Part shown: positions 44,950-55,800 of the stretch, piece after piece | Position numbering within the stretch: the stretch's first letter is position 1 | Layout of the letters: each line of letters begins with the position of its first letter | From: Taibaiella lutea | GTDB taxonomy: Bacteria > Bacteroidota > Bacteroidia > Chitinophagales > Chitinophagaceae | NCBI RefSeq assembly: GCF_008629695.1 | Contig: NZ_VWSH01000003.1 | Location: 124,001-188,000, forward strand | DNA: 64,000 nucleotides | Direction of reading: 5' to 3' | The notes under the pieces: model-generated | Databases searched by the model: none | What the model saw: the letters and a program-made list of their open reading frames with translations, nothing else | What the model was told of the DNA's origin: nothing | Program-made: the position numbers and the translations under genes

Positions 44950-45975
44950 TTATTGATCAGAGAGCTCTTTATTTTTCCAGAACTGATTTACTTTTTCAAC
45001 CATTTCGGAAACATTAATTTGCTTCATACATTTGAAATGCTTTTTAGGACAATGGTCGTATCCGATTTTACTGCATGGGCGGCAACTTAAACCTTTAACT
45101 TCCAATATAACAGACAAAGGAGAGACGTTTTGGTTTAAATTATTAAAACCAAAATATGGAAACATACCAAACTCTGGTGTGGTATTACCCCATACTGACA
45201 CTATAGGTTTTTTGAAAGCAGCAGCGATGTGCATCAAACCGGTATCGTTAGAAACTATAACTCTGGCGCGTTTCACAAGATCGGCAGATTCGGTAATGTT
45301 GAATTTTCCACAGGCATTATAAACCTTTGCGGCATCTGTTTTTGTAATCTCATTCCCGTCTTCTCTATCTTCAGGACCACCTAAAAGTATAATAGGATAA
45401 GGACATAAGGCGACGAATTCTTTCCATTTCTCAACAGGTAATTTCTTTGTGAAATAAGAACCACCTATTACACAACCTACAAAACCGGCCCAATGTCCGA
45501 ATGGAATATCGTCTTGTTCCGTCTTCAGATTTTCAGGTATAAAATAGTCCAGCCCTGCCCCGTCGTTTTTTAATTTCAATTCCTTCATGCCTTCAAAGTA
45601 TCTGTCAACAATACTTTTATCAGGCATTACTTTCATTTTGAAATTTACATAAAGCCATTTGCGGAAATTAAGTTTATCAAAACTTAGCGAAGGCGTGCCC
45701 ATTGCCTTTTTCACACGCATGGTGCGCAGGTTTTTATGCAAATCAATTACGTAGTCAAACTTAATTTTCTTAAGCGTTTCAATATTTTCATTCAGGTCTT
45801 TATCAAGTGTATGAATGACGTTAATGTATGGATTGTGGGCTATTACCGTTTTGAAACTTTGCTTAACTAAAAAATGAATTTCTGCATCAGGAAACTGCTT
45901 ACGAACGCTACGTATAACCGGTGTGGTCAGTACAATATCGCCGATGGAAGAAAAACGAATGAGGAGTATTTTCAT
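44950..45975 (-). CDS. Glycosyltransferase family 9 (heptosyltransferase-like)
   Basis: 341 residues. GT9 enzymes transfer ADP-heptose to lipopolysaccharide core. Signatures are MKILLIRFSSIGDIVLTTPV, DYVIDLHKNLRTMRVKKAMG, LPVEKWKEFVAL, IILLGGPEDREDG and VSNDTGLMHIAAAFKKPIVSVWGNTTP. The C-terminus has a Cys cluster (GLSCRPCSKIGYDHCPKK, then FKCMKQ) that is common in Bacteroidota members and might bind a metal. A minus-strand -7 box (TACTTTTG, 45995-45988) lies 13 bp upstream of the start. The acceptor sugar is unknown. Confidence 0.9.
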   Translation of the reverse strand: MKILLIRFSSIGDIVLTTPVIRSVRKQFPDAEIHFLVKQSFKTVIAHNPYINVIHTLDKDLNENIETLKKIKFDYVIDLHKNLRTMRVKKAMGTPSLSFDKLNFRKWLYVNFKMKVMPDKSIVDRYFEGMKELKLKNDGAGLDYFIPENLKTEQDDIPFGHWAGFVGCVIGGSYFTKKLPVEKWKEFVALCPYPIILLGGPEDREDGNEITKTDAAKVYNACGKFNITESADLVKRARVIVSNDTGLMHIAAAFKKPIVSVWGNTTPEFGMFPYFGFNNLNQNVSPLSVILEVKGLSCRPCSKIGYDHCPKKHFKCMKQINVSEMVEKVNQFWKNKELSDQ

Positions 45976-46152
45976 AACTTATCTGAGCAAAAGTAATAAA
46001 GACTTTAAGATTAACATTTATTCCATTCAGGTTAATATTTAAATCATACAAACTATTGCAAATATTAGCAATAAAAAAAAAGATGTTCTTTTTAGGAATC
46101 ATAGATAATTTTATTATTTTTAGCACTTACCAATTTAAAACCAAACAGAAAA

Positions 46153-46938
46153 ATGAAAAAATCTACAAAAATGATGATAGCATTCAGTGCTATCGTAACC
46201 CTGTCTTCCTCTGCATTTGCCCAAAAGGCATGTAACCTTGGATTAACAATGGTAACTCCTACCGCAAATCAGGAAATTCCATTCACAGATCCTAACAATA
46301 CAGCGACTCAAGTCGGCGTTACATTTAATGTCAAAAACAATGGTACTGCTGCTATTGTTCCTACCGATACAATATTTTACATATCGGAGTTCAGCGGAAA
46401 TGTAAGGTATATTACCGGCCAGTCAATTGCTGCCAATGCGACTGTGCTGATTAATCCGAATTTCTACATCACTAATGCTGCTACAGCACAAACTACTACT
46501 AATTATTGTCTTCGTTTATTCCCTCAGGGAAATGTTTATTACAGCGCAACAGCTACTGATACTGTTTGGGCAGGCGTAACTTATACAGATGCTGATACTA
46601 CAAACGACAGAGGTTGTGTTTCTGTAATTTTTAAGCCTAAAGCCACTACATCGGTTTTTGAATTTGGCAAAATAAGCAACCAACAACTTAGCTTATATCC
46701 TAATCCTGCGAACAATGAATTGATGTTTCAATTGAAGCTGGAAAAAGCTGACAAGGTTATTGTTTCGATTAAAGATATTACAGGAAGAGAAGTATTACGT
46801 AAAGATTACGGAATGATCCAAGGTGGTATAGAAAATACTTTTAACCTGGATGTAAACAGCGTCAATAACGGATTGTATCTGGTTGAACTGATTGCAGGTG
46901 AAAACAAGGCCACCGGTAAAGTAGAAATCATGCACTAA
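46153..46938 (+). CDS. T9SS-secreted protein with type A sorting domain
   Basis: 261 residues. A signal peptide ends at about 23 (SSAFAQ). Residues 25-165 form a beta-sandwich-like region (LGLTMVTPTANQEIPFTD, VGVTFNVKNNGTAAIVPTD) similar to CARDB-type domains. The last ~80 residues are a type A T9SS sorting domain (LSLYPNPANNELMFQL, IKDITGREVLRKD, NNGLYLVELIAGE). This domain is clearly different from the one shared by the genes at 15136 and 17097. A strong terminator follows. Confidence 0.88.
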   Translation: MKKSTKMMIAFSAIVTLSSSAFAQKACNLGLTMVTPTANQEIPFTDPNNTATQVGVTFNVKNNGTAAIVPTDTIFYISEFSGNVRYITGQSIAANATVLINPNFYITNAATAQTTTNYCLRLFPQGNVYYSATATDTVWAGVTYTDADTTNDRGCVSVIFKPKATTSVFEFGKISNQQLSLYPNPANNELMFQLKLEKADKVIVSIKDITGREVLRKDYGMIQGGIENTFNLDVNSVNNGLYLVELIAGENKATGKVEIMH

Positions 46939-46958
46939 GTAAATCATAAGTGTTATTA

Positions 46959-46988
46959 AAGCTGTCCGATATCGGACAGCTTTTTTTA
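46959..46988 (+). terminator. Terminator
   Basis: The palindrome AAGCTGTCCGATATCGGACAGCTT is followed by six T residues, 20 bases after the stop of the T9SS cargo gene. Confidence 0.85.
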
Positions 46989-47060
46989 TATCTATTATGC
47001 AAAGTATTTTTTGCAGAAAGAGAAGTTTTATTTTACTTTGTAACTAAAAGTACTTTTAAA

Positions 47061-47576
47061 ATGAATAGCAAACAAGCAACTCTAAAGTCGGTCCGTATCT
47101 GGATAATCGTTTTTATATTTTTTCTGTTATTAAGTGGTGTCACAGCTTTTCCTTTGGAAACGGAATTAAAATGGCTTGTGGCTCAATTTGAAAATCAGGA
47201 TAACATAATGTACCGCTGGCTCAATAATATTTATTATGCTATTAAAACCACTAATCAAACCTTTCCCCAGTTGCCTTATGGTACCGACTGGCTTGCATTT
47301 GCACACATCGTAATTGCAGTTGCATTTATCGGCCCGCTGAAAGATCCGGTAAGGAATATCTGGGTTATACAATTCGGGCGTATTGCCTGTATAATGATAT
47401 TGCCTTTAGCCTTAATCGCGGGACCCATCAGGCATATACCTCTTTTCTGGCAGTTGATAGATTGTTCTTTTGGCTTAATCGGTTTAATTCCACTCAGCAT
47501 TTGTTATCACAAGATAAAAAAGTTGGAACCATTGACAGAAAAGGCTTCTATTGAAGAATATCACTTTAGCAAATAA
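47061..47576 (+). CDS. Polytopic inner-membrane protein, function unknown
   Basis: 171 residues from the ATG at 47061; the frame is open upstream to 46950, but the extension runs through the terminator. About four membrane segments: WIIVFIFFLLLSGVTAFPL, WLAFAHIVIAVAFIGPLKDP, IACIMILPLALIAG, LIDCSFGLIGLIPLSICY. A conserved-looking KDPVRNIWVIQFG loop lies between helices 2 and 3. It ends 30 bp before the MpaB-like gene, so the two are probably co-transcribed. Confidence 0.75.
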   Translation: MNSKQATLKSVRIWIIVFIFFLLLSGVTAFPLETELKWLVAQFENQDNIMYRWLNNIYYAIKTTNQTFPQLPYGTDWLAFAHIVIAVAFIGPLKDPVRNIWVIQFGRIACIMILPLALIAGPIRHIPLFWQLIDCSFGLIGLIPLSICYHKIKKLEPLTEKASIEEYHFSK

Positions 47577-47606
47577 TTGTTTTACAATAACCATTTTTAT
47601 TATTTC

Positions 47607-48365
47607 ATGAAATATTTTGTCCGGCCCGATTCAATTGTAAGAGAAATATGGGGAAAAGCTGATACTATTCTTTTCATTTTTGCGGGTGCTGCCGCCGAAT
47701 TTTCACTGAATAAAGCTGTGGACTGGCTTTACTTTACAGGAAAGTTACCTGCAGACCCTATTGGACGTTTATTCTCTACAGTCGGCTATGCCAAACAGAT
47801 TATTTTTTCAGAAGAGGATAAAGCTCATGCTGCCATTGACAGAATGAGGATCATACATTCAGGCGTGGAGGCTAACCGGGGACATGTTATACCTGACTGG
47901 GCTTACAGAGATGTACTGTATATGCTGATACACTACTCTATCACTTCCTTCGAATTATTAGAAAGAAAATTGACACAAGAAGAAAAGGAAGAAATATTAT
48001 CAGTATTTCTTAAAGTCGGCAATAGAATGGGCATTCCGTCATTACCTAAAACATTTGAAGAATGGCTGGATTCTCATGAAGTTCAATTAAAAGAGGATTT
48101 AATAAAAAGCGATTTTACCGCCGATCTTTACAAACAATATAAGAAGCATCTCGGCAAATTGCGCTATCAGGTTTTATTAAAAGTGCAAAGCAGAATCGCC
48201 CCTCAGAAAGTGTTGGATCTCTTAGCATTAAAACCTTCAAATATTTTGCCTGTGGCCCTATGTGGTTATAAAATTTGCAGAAGGTTGCAATTGGATTCGA
48301 TGCTGAAATCTTTATTATTGCCACAAAAATATCAACCGCAAATCGCTCAATTAAATGAACATTAA
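47607..48365 (+). CDS. MpaB-like oxygenase family protein (DUF2236)
   Basis: 252 residues from the ATG at 47607; a TTG at 47577 would add ten low-quality residues. It matches the family named for the fungal oxygenase MpaB, a haem-dependent enzyme that cleaves a farnesyl chain. Features seen: SIVREIWGKADTILFIFAG, DPIGRLFSTVGYAKQIIF, IDRMRIIHSGVEANRGHV and DWAYRDVLYMLIHYSITSFE; His residues are candidates for haem ligands. Substrate unknown. Partnered with the membrane protein just upstream. Confidence 0.85.
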   Translation: MKYFVRPDSIVREIWGKADTILFIFAGAAAEFSLNKAVDWLYFTGKLPADPIGRLFSTVGYAKQIIFSEEDKAHAAIDRMRIIHSGVEANRGHVIPDWAYRDVLYMLIHYSITSFELLERKLTQEEKEEILSVFLKVGNRMGIPSLPKTFEEWLDSHEVQLKEDLIKSDFTADLYKQYKKHLGKLRYQVLLKVQSRIAPQKVLDLLALKPSNILPVALCGYKICRRLQLDSMLKSLLLPQKYQPQIAQLNEH

Positions 48366-48378
48366 CTACTGAATAAAA

Positions 48379-48404
48379 CCTTGTAAGCGTTAAAACTTAC
48401 AAGG
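48379..48404. terminator. Candidate bidirectional terminator
   Basis: CCTTGTAAG and CTTACAAGG form a 9-bp stem around CGTTAAAA between two convergent stops. T-tracts are weak on both sides. Confidence 0.5.
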
Positions 48405-48418
48405 CTCAATATATAAAA

Positions 48419-48841
48419 TCATTCACTTTTGTAGGCTATTATATACCTGCACCTCGATTCATAATTCGGGTCGGAGGATTTATAATTCTTTATAACAACC
48501 TTTCCTTCAATTTCCCGGTTAGGTGTAAAACTTACTACAGCAATATTATCATCTTCAGTATCTCTTTTCAAAATTTCATCATCAGAAGTATCATACACAT
48601 AAATATCAATATCTGATACATCGCCATCCTCGCTCATGGCATAAACGATATAAGTCAGGCCTTCATAAAAGGTTTTATAGGAATATCCTGTTTGTCCTTC
48701 TGATATGTTTACCTCCATTTCTTTTGAAATAGTATAACCCATATCTTCTATTTTACTGCGGGCTTTCTGATAAGCAGTCTGGGCCTGGGCCTGAATACTG
48801 AAACCCGCAATCAAAGCGAGCAAAAATAATTTTCTTTTCAT
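48419..48841 (-). CDS. Small secreted protein, function unknown
   Basis: 140 residues. A clear signal peptide ends at about residue 20 (SIQAQAQ). The mature part starts with a helix (TAYQKARSKIEDMGYTISKE) and continues as beta strands with acidic stretches (SEDGDVSDIDIYVYD, KRDTEDDNIA). No family was recognised. Convergent with the MpaB-like gene. Confidence 0.75.
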   Translation of the reverse strand: MKRKLFLLALIAGFSIQAQAQTAYQKARSKIEDMGYTISKEMEVNISEGQTGYSYKTFYEGLTYIVYAMSEDGDVSDIDIYVYDTSDDEILKRDTEDDNIAVVSFTPNREIEGKVVIKNYKSSDPNYESRCRYIIAYKSE

Positions 48842-49176
48842 ATCCTGATTTTTTAATTTGATAAATGATTTTGATTTCGTTTTTTGTTATTACCATCTTT
48901 AAGAAAGGTGACAGGGCAAATAGCTATGGGCTGATTTCGAAGACAAAGATGCCGCTACTGTGGCCGTTTTACAAGAGCAGAAGTACTGATTTTTATTGTG
49001 AAAATTTACGGGAAATGAAATACGTATTTTTACGCAGTGTATTTTTATATAACTATAAAATATCGCTGCTTAAACATTAGCAAAGCAGAATAATTTGTAT
49101 ATTGAGGGTGCATTCATTTTTATCATCAAAGAAGATAGTAAGATCCCGCTTGTTATCACTCTATTACATTAGTCAA
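48842..49176. other. Gene-free stretch upstream of the response regulator
   Basis: About 335 bases between divergent genes. A 71-codon plus-strand frame at 48865-49080 has no signal, domain or codon pattern to support it. No strong promoter or hairpin was identified. Confidence 0.5.
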
Positions 49177-49824
49177 ATGCCAATCAAATACTTAATTGCA
49201 GACGATCATAAGATATTCCGTCAGGGATTGAAATTGGTATTGAATGACGACCATCTTCTTAATTGTATCGGTGAAGCTGCTTCAGGGATTGAGGTTATGG
49301 AGCAACTTGGAAAAGAACAACCCGATGTTATTCTGCTCGACCTGAAAATGCCGGATATGGATGGTATTGAAACCACACAAAAAATCAGGACTTTGTACCC
49401 GGATTTAAAAATCTTGATCCTGACCATGCACAACGACGAGCATTTTATTCTTCATTTGATGGAATTGGGTGCTAATGGTTATTTAATAAAAAATGCCGAT
49501 GCTGAAGAGATAAAAAGAGCGATTCATTCAGTGCATGAAAACAATTATTATTTCAATGAATTGGTAAGCACAGCATTACTTCGGAAGGTTAGCCACCATA
49601 AAAACATGGATCCCAAATTCAGGCATTCCATAGAATTAAATGAAAGGGAAACAGAAGTCCTGAAACTTATTTGCGAAGAAAATACAGCTGCTGAAATTGC
49701 AGGAAAAATATTTCTGAGCGCAAGGACTGTTGAGGGTATCAGAGCATCTATGATGCAAAAAATAGGCGTAAAAAATATTGCAGGCTTAGTGATTTACGCA
49801 GTTAAGCATGGTATAGTAAAATGA
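49177..49824 (+). CDS. NarL/LuxR-type response regulator
   Basis: 215 residues from the ATG at 49177 (MPIKYLIADDHKIFRQGLK); the longer frame from 49102 adds a non-family tail. The receiver domain has the acidic pair D9/D10, phosphoacceptor D55 (VILLDLKMPDMDG), T in ILTMHND and K in IKNAD. The C-terminal LuxR helix-turn-helix is at about 150-210 (LNERETEVLKLICEENTAAE, FLSARTVEGIRASMMQKIG). No histidine kinase is adjacent, so it is an orphan in this window. Confidence 0.93.
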   Translation: MPIKYLIADDHKIFRQGLKLVLNDDHLLNCIGEAASGIEVMEQLGKEQPDVILLDLKMPDMDGIETTQKIRTLYPDLKILILTMHNDEHFILHLMELGANGYLIKNADAEEIKRAIHSVHENNYYFNELVSTALLRKVSHHKNMDPKFRHSIELNERETEVLKLICEENTAAEIAGKIFLSARTVEGIRASMMQKIGVKNIAGLVIYAVKHGIVK

Positions 49825-49839
49825 CATACTTTTTATAAA

Positions 49840-49871
49840 GAAAATGCCGGCTTTTGAAAGCCGGCATTTTC
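49840..49871. terminator. Bidirectional terminator
   Basis: GAAAATGCCGGCTTT pairs with GAAAGCCGGCATTTTC-type complement around a small loop, with A/T runs at both ends. It serves the convergent response-regulator and hppA genes. Confidence 0.85.
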
Positions 49872-49896
49872 TTTGCAATATATCAGGAGATACAGT

Positions 49897-52179
49897 TTAT
49901 CTGATTACTACATTCGTATTGTTTGTTGTATTTATCACTGCATTATTAACAGGAATCATTTTGGTTGGATATACCATACTTACAGGTGTTTCCGTAACTC
50001 TTACAGCAGCATCCTGAAGGCGTTGAATATTTTCAGAGCGCTCCTGCTGAATTTTGCCTGCATACAGATGAGATAATGTAGGAGCAATGACCAAGCTTAC
50101 GATACTCATTAATTTAATCAGGATATTCATTGAAGGGCCGGAAGTATCTTTAAAAGGATCTCCTACTGTATCTCCGGTTACAGAAGCTTTATGCGGTTCT
50201 GATTTTTTATAGTAAGTCTGTCCGTTTATTTCAACACCTTTTTCAAACGATTTTTTTGCATTATCCCAGGCACCACCAGCATTGTTCTGGAACATTCCCA
50301 TCAAAACACCACTCACTGTTGCGCCGGCAAGAAAGCCACCTAAAACCTGTGGTCCGAGCAGGAATCCGATTATCAACGGAGAACAAATAGCAATAGCTCC
50401 CGGCAACATCATTTTACGGATAGATGCATCGGTAGAAATAGCCACACATTTTTCGTATTGCGGTTTACCTGTTCCTTCCATAATTCCCGGGATTTCACGG
50501 AACTGACGGCGAACTTCTTCAACCATTGCCATTGCAGCCTGTCCTACGGCTTTAATAGCCAATGAGGAGAAAATGAACGGAATCATGCCACCGACAAATA
50601 AACCGGCCAATACATCGGCTCTGTAAATGTCAATACCATCAATTTTAGAGATACCCACAAAAGCAGCAAACAATGCTAATGAAGTCAATGCTGCAGAGGC
50701 AATTGCAAAACCCTTTCCGGTAGCTGCAGTAGTATTTCCGACAGCATCCAGGATATCTGTTTTCTCACGGACATCAGCAGGCAATTCACTCATCTCTGCA
50801 ATACCACCCGCATTATCGGCAATAGGACCAAAAGCATCAATAGCCAATTGCATTGCTGTAGTTGCCATCATGCCAGCAGCAGCAATAGCCACGCCGTAAA
50901 GACCTGCAAAAGCATAAGAACCATAAATACCTCCTGCTAATACAAGAATAGGCAACATAGTACTTTCCATACCCACACTCAAACCACCAATGATATTAGT
51001 AGCGTGACCTGTAGCAGATTGACGGATGATACTCATTACCGGACGCTTTCCCATTGCTGTAAAATATTCTGTAATGATACTCATCAGGGTTCCTACCACA
51101 AGACCTACCATGATGGCACCCATAATACCCATTTTTGTAAACTCATGACCGCGCAGATTCATTGTATCGGGCATAAGATAATTTACAAGGACAAATGATG
51201 TAATGGCCGTTAAAACAATAGAACCATAGTTACCCATATTCAGGGCACTCTGAACTTTGGAAGTACTTAACCCTGTACCGTCCGTAATTCTGACGAAGAA
51301 GGTTCCGATTATAGAAAGAATGATACCGACACCGGCAATCAACATAGGCAATAAGATTGGAGCATACCCATGAAAATTGTCACCTGCGCCGCTTACAGTT
51401 TCCCTGCCCAAAACCATTGTTGCCAAAACAGTTGCAACATAAGAACCGAATAAATCGGCACCCATACCGGCAACGTCACCAACATTATCACCAACGTTAT
51501 CAGCAATAGTGGCAGGGTTACGCGGATCGTCTTCAGGAATGCCTGCTTCCACTTTTCCCACTAAATCGGCACCAACATCGGCAGCTTTTGTATAGATACC
51601 ACCACCAACACGCGCAAACAATGCAATGCTCTCTGCACCTAAGCTGAAGCCCGTCAATATTTCAATAGTGCGTTCCATTTCAATACTGTCAACCGGCGCA
51701 CCATTTGCAAAAATCATTTTTAAAACTATGAACAATGCACCTAAACCTAATACCGCCAAACCTGCTACACCCATACCCATTACGCTACCACCGGTAAAAG
51801 AAACCTTTAAGGCTCTGCTCAAACTGGTACGTGCAGCTTCTGCCGTACGTACATTGGCTTTAGTTGCAATGCGCATGCCTATAAAGCCTGCTAATGCACT
51901 CATAAAAGCACCTAATACAAATGCCAATGCAATACTCCAATGAGAGTTGGCGTTACTCGAACCCATTACGCCTAAAAGAATGGCGGCAATAACCACGAAA
52001 TAGGCAAGAATCTTGTACTCCGCTTTTAAAAAAGCCATGGCACCATCAGCAATATATGTGCTGATTTCTTTCATTCTGTCATTACCTGCATTCTGTTTAC
52101 TGACCCAGCGACCCTGAATCACGGTGAATAGTAATGCAACAACCCCAAAACAGGGCACTAAGTAAAAAAGTGAATCCAT
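49897..52179 (-). CDS. hppA: Membrane-bound ion-pumping pyrophosphatase, K+-dependent type
   Basis: 760 residues, about 16 membrane helices. It couples pyrophosphate hydrolysis to H+ and/or Na+ export. Pyrophosphate-binding signatures: [40 protein letters not shown]. The residue that distinguishes K+-dependent from K+-independent enzymes is Ala in [10 protein letters not shown], so this is the K+-dependent class; whether it pumps Na+, H+ or both cannot be decided by eye. The C-terminus extends about 70 residues past the last conserved helix. A -7 box TATATTTG (52216-52209) lies 29 bp upstream. Confidence 0.95.
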   Translation of the reverse strand: MDSLFYLVPCFGVVALLFTVIQGRWVSKQNAGNDRMKEISTYIADGAMAFLKAEYKILAYFVVIAAILLGVMGSSNANSHWSIALAFVLGAFMSALAGFIGMRIATKANVRTAEAARTSLSRALKVSFTGGSVMGMGVAGLAVLGLGALFIVLKMIFANGAPVDSIEMERTIEILTGFSLGAESIALFARVGGGIYTKAADVGADLVGKVEAGIPEDDPRNPATIADNVGDNVGDVAGMGADLFGSYVATVLATMVLGRETVSGAGDNFHGYAPILLPMLIAGVGIILSIIGTFFVRITDGTGLSTSKVQSALNMGNYGSIVLTAITSFVLVNYLMPDTMNLRGHEFTKMGIMGAIMVGLVVGTLMSIITEYFTAMGKRPVMSIIRQSATGHATNIIGGLSVGMESTMLPILVLAGGIYGSYAFAGLYGVAIAAAGMMATTAMQLAIDAFGPIADNAGGIAEMSELPADVREKTDILDAVGNTTAATGKGFAIASAALTSLALFAAFVGISKIDGIDIYRADVLAGLFVGGMIPFIFSSLAIKAVGQAAMAMVEEVRRQFREIPGIMEGTGKPQYEKCVAISTDASIRKMMLPGAIAICSPLIIGFLLGPQVLGGFLAGATVSGVLMGMFQNNAGGAWDNAKKSFEKGVEINGQTYYKKSEPHKASVTGDTVGDPFKDTSGPSMNILIKLMSIVSLVIAPTLSHLYAGKIQQERSENIQRLQDAAVRVTETPVSMVYPTKMIPVNNAVINTTNNTNVVIR

Positions 52180-52274
52180 ACTTACGTTTTATTTTTTTTA
52201 AAGGTGGACAAATATAATTTTATAAATGGAAAATTCATATCATTTTTTTGGGTGTTTTCAAAATAAATTGAAAT

Positions 52275-52302
52275 AAAAAGAACCGTGCAAAAGCACGGTT
52301 CC
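52275..52302 (-). terminator. Terminator of the type B sorting-domain gene
   Basis: On the minus strand GGAACCGTGC and GCACGGTT-C pair around TTTT and run into TTTTTATTT. Confidence 0.75.
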
Positions 52303-52327
52303 TGAATAACAATCAATCGTAAAATTC

Positions 52328-52717
52328 TTATTTCAAAAGGGTAACTGTACCCTTATAAGTTTCAATATTTCCGTCAGGATAGCCGATCTGAATGACATAA
52401 CCATAAACACCTACAGGTTGCGGCTGACCTTTATTTGTACCATCCCAACCCAGATTCGGATCTGTAGTTCTGAAAAGAATGGTTCCCCAACGATTAAAAA
52501 CTTTAAAGTCAATTATCTTTTCGTCTGTAATGTTTTTAATCTTAAAAAAATCATTCTGACCATCGTTATTAGGCGTAAACGCATTAGGAATTAATAATTC
52601 TTTACGCTTTACCGGGTCTGTATAACTTGCATCCGAGCGATATTCATTTTTTTGTGCAAATGAATTTATACCGCTGAATCCCATTAAAATTACTATCGCT
52701 ATAATAAATTTCCTCAT
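52328..52717 (-). CDS. Stand-alone T9SS type B sorting-domain protein (gliding-motility C-terminal domain)
   Basis: 129 residues. A signal peptide ends at about 21 (GINSFAQ). After ~20 residues the whole protein is a CHU_C-type domain: LLIPNAFTPNNDGQNDFFKI, FKVFNRWGTILFRTTD, GWDGTNKGQPQPVGVYGYVI and KGTVTLLK. This domain normally sits at the C-terminus of very large T9SS cargo (type B), where it needs a PorP/SprF partner. Here it is almost the entire protein. It follows the 1160-residue barrel protein by 116 bp on the same strand. Confidence 0.88.
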   Translation of the reverse strand: MRKFIIAIVILMGFSGINSFAQKNEYRSDASYTDPVKRKELLIPNAFTPNNDGQNDFFKIKNITDEKIIDFKVFNRWGTILFRTTDPNLGWDGTNKGQPQPVGVYGYVIQIGYPDGNIETYKGTVTLLK

Positions 52718-52833
52718 TTCTTATCTGTTTCGATGCTTTAAAAGACTGAATGTTTTGAAATTTGGTTGGGCAATATTATCAAATACGAATGTAAGTAACA
52801 TTTTTTTAATAAAACATCAATTTTCCGAGATCA

Positions 52834-55800
52834 TTAGAAGTCGGTACCAAAAGATAAATACCAATGTGTTTTACCAACAATGTTTCTTGAATAATCAACT
52901 CTTGTAAAATAACCAAAAAGCAAAGTTCTTACTCCAAGACCATATCCCATGCAGATTCCGTTGTCATTAAAATTAGGGATATTTACCTGAATTACAGGTT
53001 GTTGTGCTGCGGTTTGACCATAATATACGTGATAAAAACGGTCAAAATTTTGTGCGTTCGGTAATACGCCTTCCCATGCAGAGCCAATATCTGTAAATGC
53101 TACCAATTGCAGATTTTTAAGGATAGAAGATTGAATGGCATTATGTGACAAAGTCGTAAACACAGGAAATCTGATTTCTCCGCTTGCTAAAGCATAAGTA
53201 TTACCGTTTCTCGCATTTTGATTATAGCCTCTCATACTTGTTGCCAAAGTCTGGAAAGCATAATCGTTATTTCCCGAAGGTGGCAGACTGCCATCGCTTT
53301 TAGGATTGATAGCATTATCAACACCACCCAAAAAGTACATTATTTTTTGCGGGCCGCCGGAATGGGCGCCTGCAAATCTGAATGCGGCAATCGTATTTTT
53401 GTAAATTTTCTGATAATATCTGAAATCTACTCCAATGTTATATAGTCCTGCAGGTTTATTATTGTCTTCCGGATTTCCGGTTAATGTATAAGGGTTGTTT
53501 GTATGAATTCTATAAAAATATTCAGCAAAGAATTTGTACCTCAATCCGTTATAAATATTCATTACAGGATTACGGGTATCATCATAAACAAACTCCGCAC
53601 GGCTGGTAGCCCAATATTGTTCTGTATTCGGCAACACCAAACCAATAGGGTCGATAGCTTTAATTATCATTCTGTCCTGTCTCAGGCCAAAGTCCAATCT
53701 GAAACTTTTCACTTTATCCAAAGGATAGCTGACACTACCCTGCACCATATTCATAACAGTTTTTCCCGGCTCATCAAAAGTTTGTCCGGAGCCATCAACA
53801 AAAGGATAAGTGTATTTGGTTTCCTGTCTTAAAAAGAGAATGGCCCAGTCAGTTCTTCTTCTGAAATTTTCGAACTGAAAAAAGGTAGTGTACCCTGAAA
53901 AATTAACAGGGATCCTTAAACCGCCTGTGAACCGGTAATCTTCCATCTTATCTGTAATACTTGCGGTAAGCATACCTGCAATAGATGGGTTTGTAAAACT
54001 TCCGCCGGTATTGTCGTATGATTGATATCTGCTTCCTACAATACTGTTATCTGCCCTTATACCAAAAAAATCGGGCTTGAAGGACAGGTAATATTTACGG
54101 GAACGAAGATCAATGAAAGAGCTATCCACATACAGGATTCGTTTGCCATCCAAAGTTCCTGTTGCAATATTTGCATTAGATGCCGTATTGTTATTGCCGG
54201 TATTAGCAGTTGAATTTGAAGTACTGTCGGCAGGTTTCCTGAGCGACATCATTTCAGCATATTTTTCAGATTCCGCATCCGGCGTAACTTTTGCCGAATC
54301 GGATGAATTTAAATCTCTTTTGGTATAAAATTCTCCCTGCTGCAATTCGTCTCCTGTTTTTATACGAAAAGATTCATCTTTTTGAAACAGATCGTTTTTG
54401 GTACTTAAATTGATGGGATTAGTAAAATTCGTTGCATTTTTTCGGGTAACGACACCGTCTATAAAGCTGATGGGCACAGGTTTTACAGGTATTGCATTTC
54501 CATCGGGAGCGGGCAATTCAATTTTATGAAACAATACTTCATAATTATCCTGTATCCTGATTACATCCGCAATTTTGCCGCTGGCCGGATTGTATTGCTG
54601 ATACAAAATATTCCTGCTGAAATTGGTCATAGGAACCGAGTATGCAGAATCCTGGTTATTTATGTTGCGCGCAAACTGTACAACATATCTGTTCGTTATG
54701 CCGAACTGATTGGAAAGATAGGCAAAATGATCAGGCCCGTAAGGAATAGGTTGTGTGATAGTTCCTTTCCTGTTATTGGTCAATTGCATTAAATCATAAC
54801 TCTTGGTAGTAGAATTATAGAAAAACACATTCATTAACCCGGCAGGCAGTTCATTAGGCAAAGGTTTGATATTCATATAAGGTTGCGGCCTGTTACTGAG
54901 GAATACCACACCTTTGCGCGAACCGCCGCTGACAAATACCGGCGCTTCATCATCCCATGCATCATCTGTAAGCTGATTAGTTCTGCCTCCTTTTAACCTT
55001 AGCTCGAATAAATCGCTCTGTCCGTTTTTTATTGCCGAAACAATAATCATATCATCATCCTCCATAAAGGTGAAACCCGTAATACGATCAAAACGTGTAG
55101 CAGGAATTTTAAAATCCTGAATCTTTCCCAGAACGGAATTATACACTCTTATACGAAGTTTATTCCTGTTTTTGAAAATAATACCAAATTTGAATCCGGT
55201 GTTGTTCCATGCAACCAACGGATAATCAGGATCATCCACATCCTTATGGTTTTTCACACCGCCGTTAACCAGTACGCTCGATTCACGTTTTGAAATACCG
55301 TTAATCGATTTTGTTTTTTCAAGTATTACCTGATATTCGCCGTATTTCCATTTTACATAAGCAATATCGCCTCCACGCGGGGAAACAGCAATATCTCTGA
55401 TGCGGCTTTCATCATGCTTAACCGTAATGGTCGTTAATTTGGAAGAAGTATCTATTGGGGCAAAAATCTGTTCTTCAAAAGCGTATCTTTCTTTATAAAA
55501 TCTGATAACAGAATCGGATGCAGTTTTGAGGTTCATGCCTATTGTAAGGCTCAAAGCCTTGTCGAGGCTGCTTTTTGTTTGGGTGAGATATAAAAGGTTC
55601 TTTACATTGTTATCGCCATATTTCACTGCAATAAATTTCCAAAAAGCCTTTCCCGCTACTTCGGGCTCTTGTTGTGCTATTTCATGGAAGTAGGTTTTTG
55701 GTTTAGCCAAAAGCAGATTCTTCCAGGTATTATCGTCATCTCCTGTCCAGCCGTCCACTACATAACCAATGTATCCTTCGGTAACCCAGGCATCCAAATC

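Noticed and set aside
48865-49080. 71-codon plus-strand frame before the response regulator
   Set aside because: Biased toward AT-rich codons, no family pattern; likely chance.
50282-51943. Several plus-strand frames of 60-105 codons inside hppA
   Set aside because: All are antisense shadows of the membrane pyrophosphatase, whose Ala/Gly-rich codons leave the reverse frames open.
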